Of a stretch of DNA of 64,000 nt, positions 62,644 to 64,000 are shown one piece after another (within the stretch, counting starts at the first letter, position 1; every line of letters starts with the position of its first letter). A program made the translations under genes and the position numbers. This DNA is from Heyndrickxia acidicola (GTDB lineage Bacteria; Bacillota; Bacilli; Bacillales; Bacillaceae_C). The notes beneath the pieces were generated by a model. That model saw nothing but the letters and a program-made list of their open reading frames with translations, searched no databases and was not told the origin of the DNA. Location of the stretch: the NCBI RefSeq assembly GCF_001636425.1, contig NZ_KV440953.1, positions 818,847 to 882,846 on the forward strand, written 5' to 3'.

Positions 62644-64000
62644 ATGAATAGGAAAATTAATTATATAAAAGATTGGCAAAAATCCCTCCAACTTGAAATT
62701 ATGCATTTAAAAACAAAAGGAAGTACAAAATATCTTGTTAAAAATGGCAGGCTGGCAGCGAATGACGAAGTTTTTACCTATTATTTTGAATCGAATTTTC
62801 CTGTGCGGATTCCTGCTGGCTCTGCTATTCGTGTGGAATGGGGCTCAGCAAATATAGCCGGGCGAATACTATCTTCAGAAGGAGATGGCGTCATTCTCTC
62901 CATTAACCAAACGTTGGGGGATAAGGTTTCTCAGGCATTTATTCTTCATGATCCATGGGAGCTGCTTGAACAATTAATTATGCGGTTGGATGAAATAAAA
63001 AAAAGCAAGCAAAAGAGAATAAGAGTCAAAAGGCTAATGTATCCTACTATGGAACCAAAACATCCAACTATTGCTTTCAAAAGTGCGGCACACGAATTGC
63101 GTGTTAGATCAAAGTATAATCCAATCACTTATGTATGGGGCCCTCCTGGAACGGGAAAAACCTATACGCTGGCAAGGGCAGCAGCCAATCATTATTTTCT
63201 TCACAAAAAGGTACTTATCCTGTCTCATAGCAATCAGGCGGTGGATGTTTTAATGGCTGAATTGGCAGGATTCTTAAAACGAAAAAAGAGATTCATAGAA
63301 GGTGATATCCTTCGTTATGGATTTACAGGTGGAGAAGGCCTGGTTCATCATGAAGATATTACAATCACCCAATTAATCGAACACCAGCATCCATCACTTT
63401 CAAAAAATAAAAAGATATTGGAGTATGAGAGACAGCTTTTGAAAAAGGATTTATCTCTTTCTTTTAGCAGAAGAGATACCGAAGAACTATTGGAGGTAGA
63501 AGGAAAGCTGACAAGTGTGATGGAGAAAGTCAGGCAGAAGGAGCTTAAATTCGTAAAAAATGCCCTTGTGGTAGGGGCGACATTGGCAAAGGCAGCAAGT
63601 GATCCTGCCATATACGAAAGCCAGTTTGATATTGTCATCCTGGATGAGGCAAGTATGGCATATGTACCTCAGGCTGCTTTTGCTGCTTCTCTTGGAAAGC
63701 ATACGATTATATGTGGTGACTTTAAACAGCTTTCTCCCATTGCTTCTTCCAACCATCCTCTTGTAAATCAATGGCTTCGGGAAGATATATTCCATAGTGC
63801 AGGTATTATAAATTCAGTAGCAAATGGCCATCTACATCCACATTTGTTTTTATTAAATGAACAAAGAAGAATGCATCCTGATATCTCTTCTTTTACAAAT
63901 CAATATATCTATCATTCTCTTGTCAGTGACCATGAAAGTGTTAGAGAAAGCAGAAAGGATCTTGCAAAAAAGAAGCCTTTTGCTAATCGTGCTTCCGTTC
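62644..64000 (+). CDS. Superfamily 1 DNA/RNA helicase, AAA_11/AAA_12 type (partial, runs off window)
   Basis: At least 452 residues, continuing past the end of the window. ATG 62644 has aaggaatg 8 nt upstream. About 160 N-terminal residues (ending VKRLMYPTMEPKHP) are followed by Walker A GPPGTGKT at about 166-173, motif Ia LILSHSNQAVDVL, a coiled insert, then motif II as FDIVILDEASMAYVPQAAF and motif III IICGDFKQLSPIA, and LNEQRRMHPDISSF. This order is that of DNA2/NAM7/UPF1-like helicases. Motifs V and VI are beyond the end. No neighbour that fixes its role. Confidence 0.85.
   Translation, partial: MNRKINYIKDWQKSLQLEIMHLKTKGSTKYLVKNGRLAANDEVFTYYFESNFPVRIPAGSAIRVEWGSANIAGRILSSEGDGVILSINQTLGDKVSQAFILHDPWELLEQLIMRLDEIKKSKQKRIRVKRLMYPTMEPKHPTIAFKSAAHELRVRSKYNPITYVWGPPGTGKTYTLARAAANHYFLHKKVLILSHSNQAVDVLMAELAGFLKRKKRFIEGDILRYGFTGGEGLVHHEDITITQLIEHQHPSLSKNKKILEYERQLLKKDLSLSFSRRDTEELLEVEGKLTSVMEKVRQKELKFVKNALVVGATLAKAASDPAIYESQFDIVILDEASMAYVPQAAFAASLGKHTIICGDFKQLSPIASSNHPLVNQWLREDIFHSAGIINSVANGHLHPHLFLLNEQRRMHPDISSFTNQYIYHSLVSDHESVRESRKDLAKKKPFANRASV

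Overview
The window looks like a chromosome segment of a spore-forming, low-GC member of the Bacillaceae (Bacillus, Mesobacillus or Cytobacillus type). Three lines of evidence support this. Start sites are strong AGGAGG-type, with many TTG and GTG starts. There are sporulation-linked genes (csgA-ybxH, a SASP-like gene, DUF1657/DUF421 genes). Several Bacillus-type loci are recognisable: hisZGDBHAFI with divergent hisJ, pucABDCE, yocH, amj, ykpA, topB, msrA, and an FMN riboswitch with rib genes. No rRNA or tRNA gene, CRISPR array or phage was seen.

Layout. 1-1146: right part of an IS3/IS150-type element. 1274-8210: oligoendopeptidase F, a DUF1657-DUF1657-DUF421 membrane set, an orphan HpaB paralogue and an ABC-F protein. 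8500-9802: a second IS3-type element whose transposase is broken by a one-base deletion. 9925-11437: a decayed stretch with one small intact gene and remnants of an MBL-fold hydrolase and a FAD/Rieske oxidoreductase. 11763-12554: YocH-like cell-wall protein. 12659-21414: a LysR regulator divergent from an eight-gene 4-hydroxyphenylacetate/homoprotocatechuate catabolic operon. 21872-28634: topoisomerase III, AlaX, a YhfH-like mini zinc protein, a sigma factor with a ClpP paralogue, and a FUSC-like membrane protein. 29106-34438: xanthine dehydrogenase operon. 35050-42410: histidine biosynthesis. 42649-51477: mostly single genes, including DUF1836, YxcD, a second DUF421 protein, MsrA, CsgA/YbxH, a MarR-isochorismatase-MFS set and Amj. 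51655-54230: FMN riboswitch and ribE-ribB-ribH. 54497-64000: GNAT, a GATase-like protein, a methyltransferase, a tandem beta-lactamase-fold protein, a LysE exporter, a Nudix hydrolase, an HNH protein and the start of a large SF1 helicase.

How genes work together. In the hpa operon, HpaB with HpaC hydroxylates 4-hydroxyphenylacetate, HpaD opens the ring, HpaE oxidises the semialdehyde, and HpaF plus two FAH-family proteins isomerise and decarboxylate. A DHDPS-family aldolase probably replaces the usual class II aldolase HpaI. The LysR gene and a perfect palindrome of T-N11-A form lie in the divergent promoter region. PucA and PucB mature the molybdenum enzyme PucDCE. HisJ supplies the phosphatase absent from the short HisB, and HisZ supplies the regulatory half absent from the short HisG.

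Most unusual signals. (1) A dispersed repeat of about 165 bp with imperfect terminal inverted repeats, MITE-like, in about eight copies, including an inverted, internally deleted copy inside the hpa operon and a divergent copy that supplies the stop codon of an acetyltransferase gene. (2) A rib operon lacking ribD and the GTP cyclohydrolase II domain, with remnants of a GC-rich dispersed repeat at both expected sites. (3) Canonical A-AAA-AAG slippery heptamers in both IS elements. (4) A 47-nt perfect palindrome behind the hpa operon. (5) Several proteins with altered key residues.
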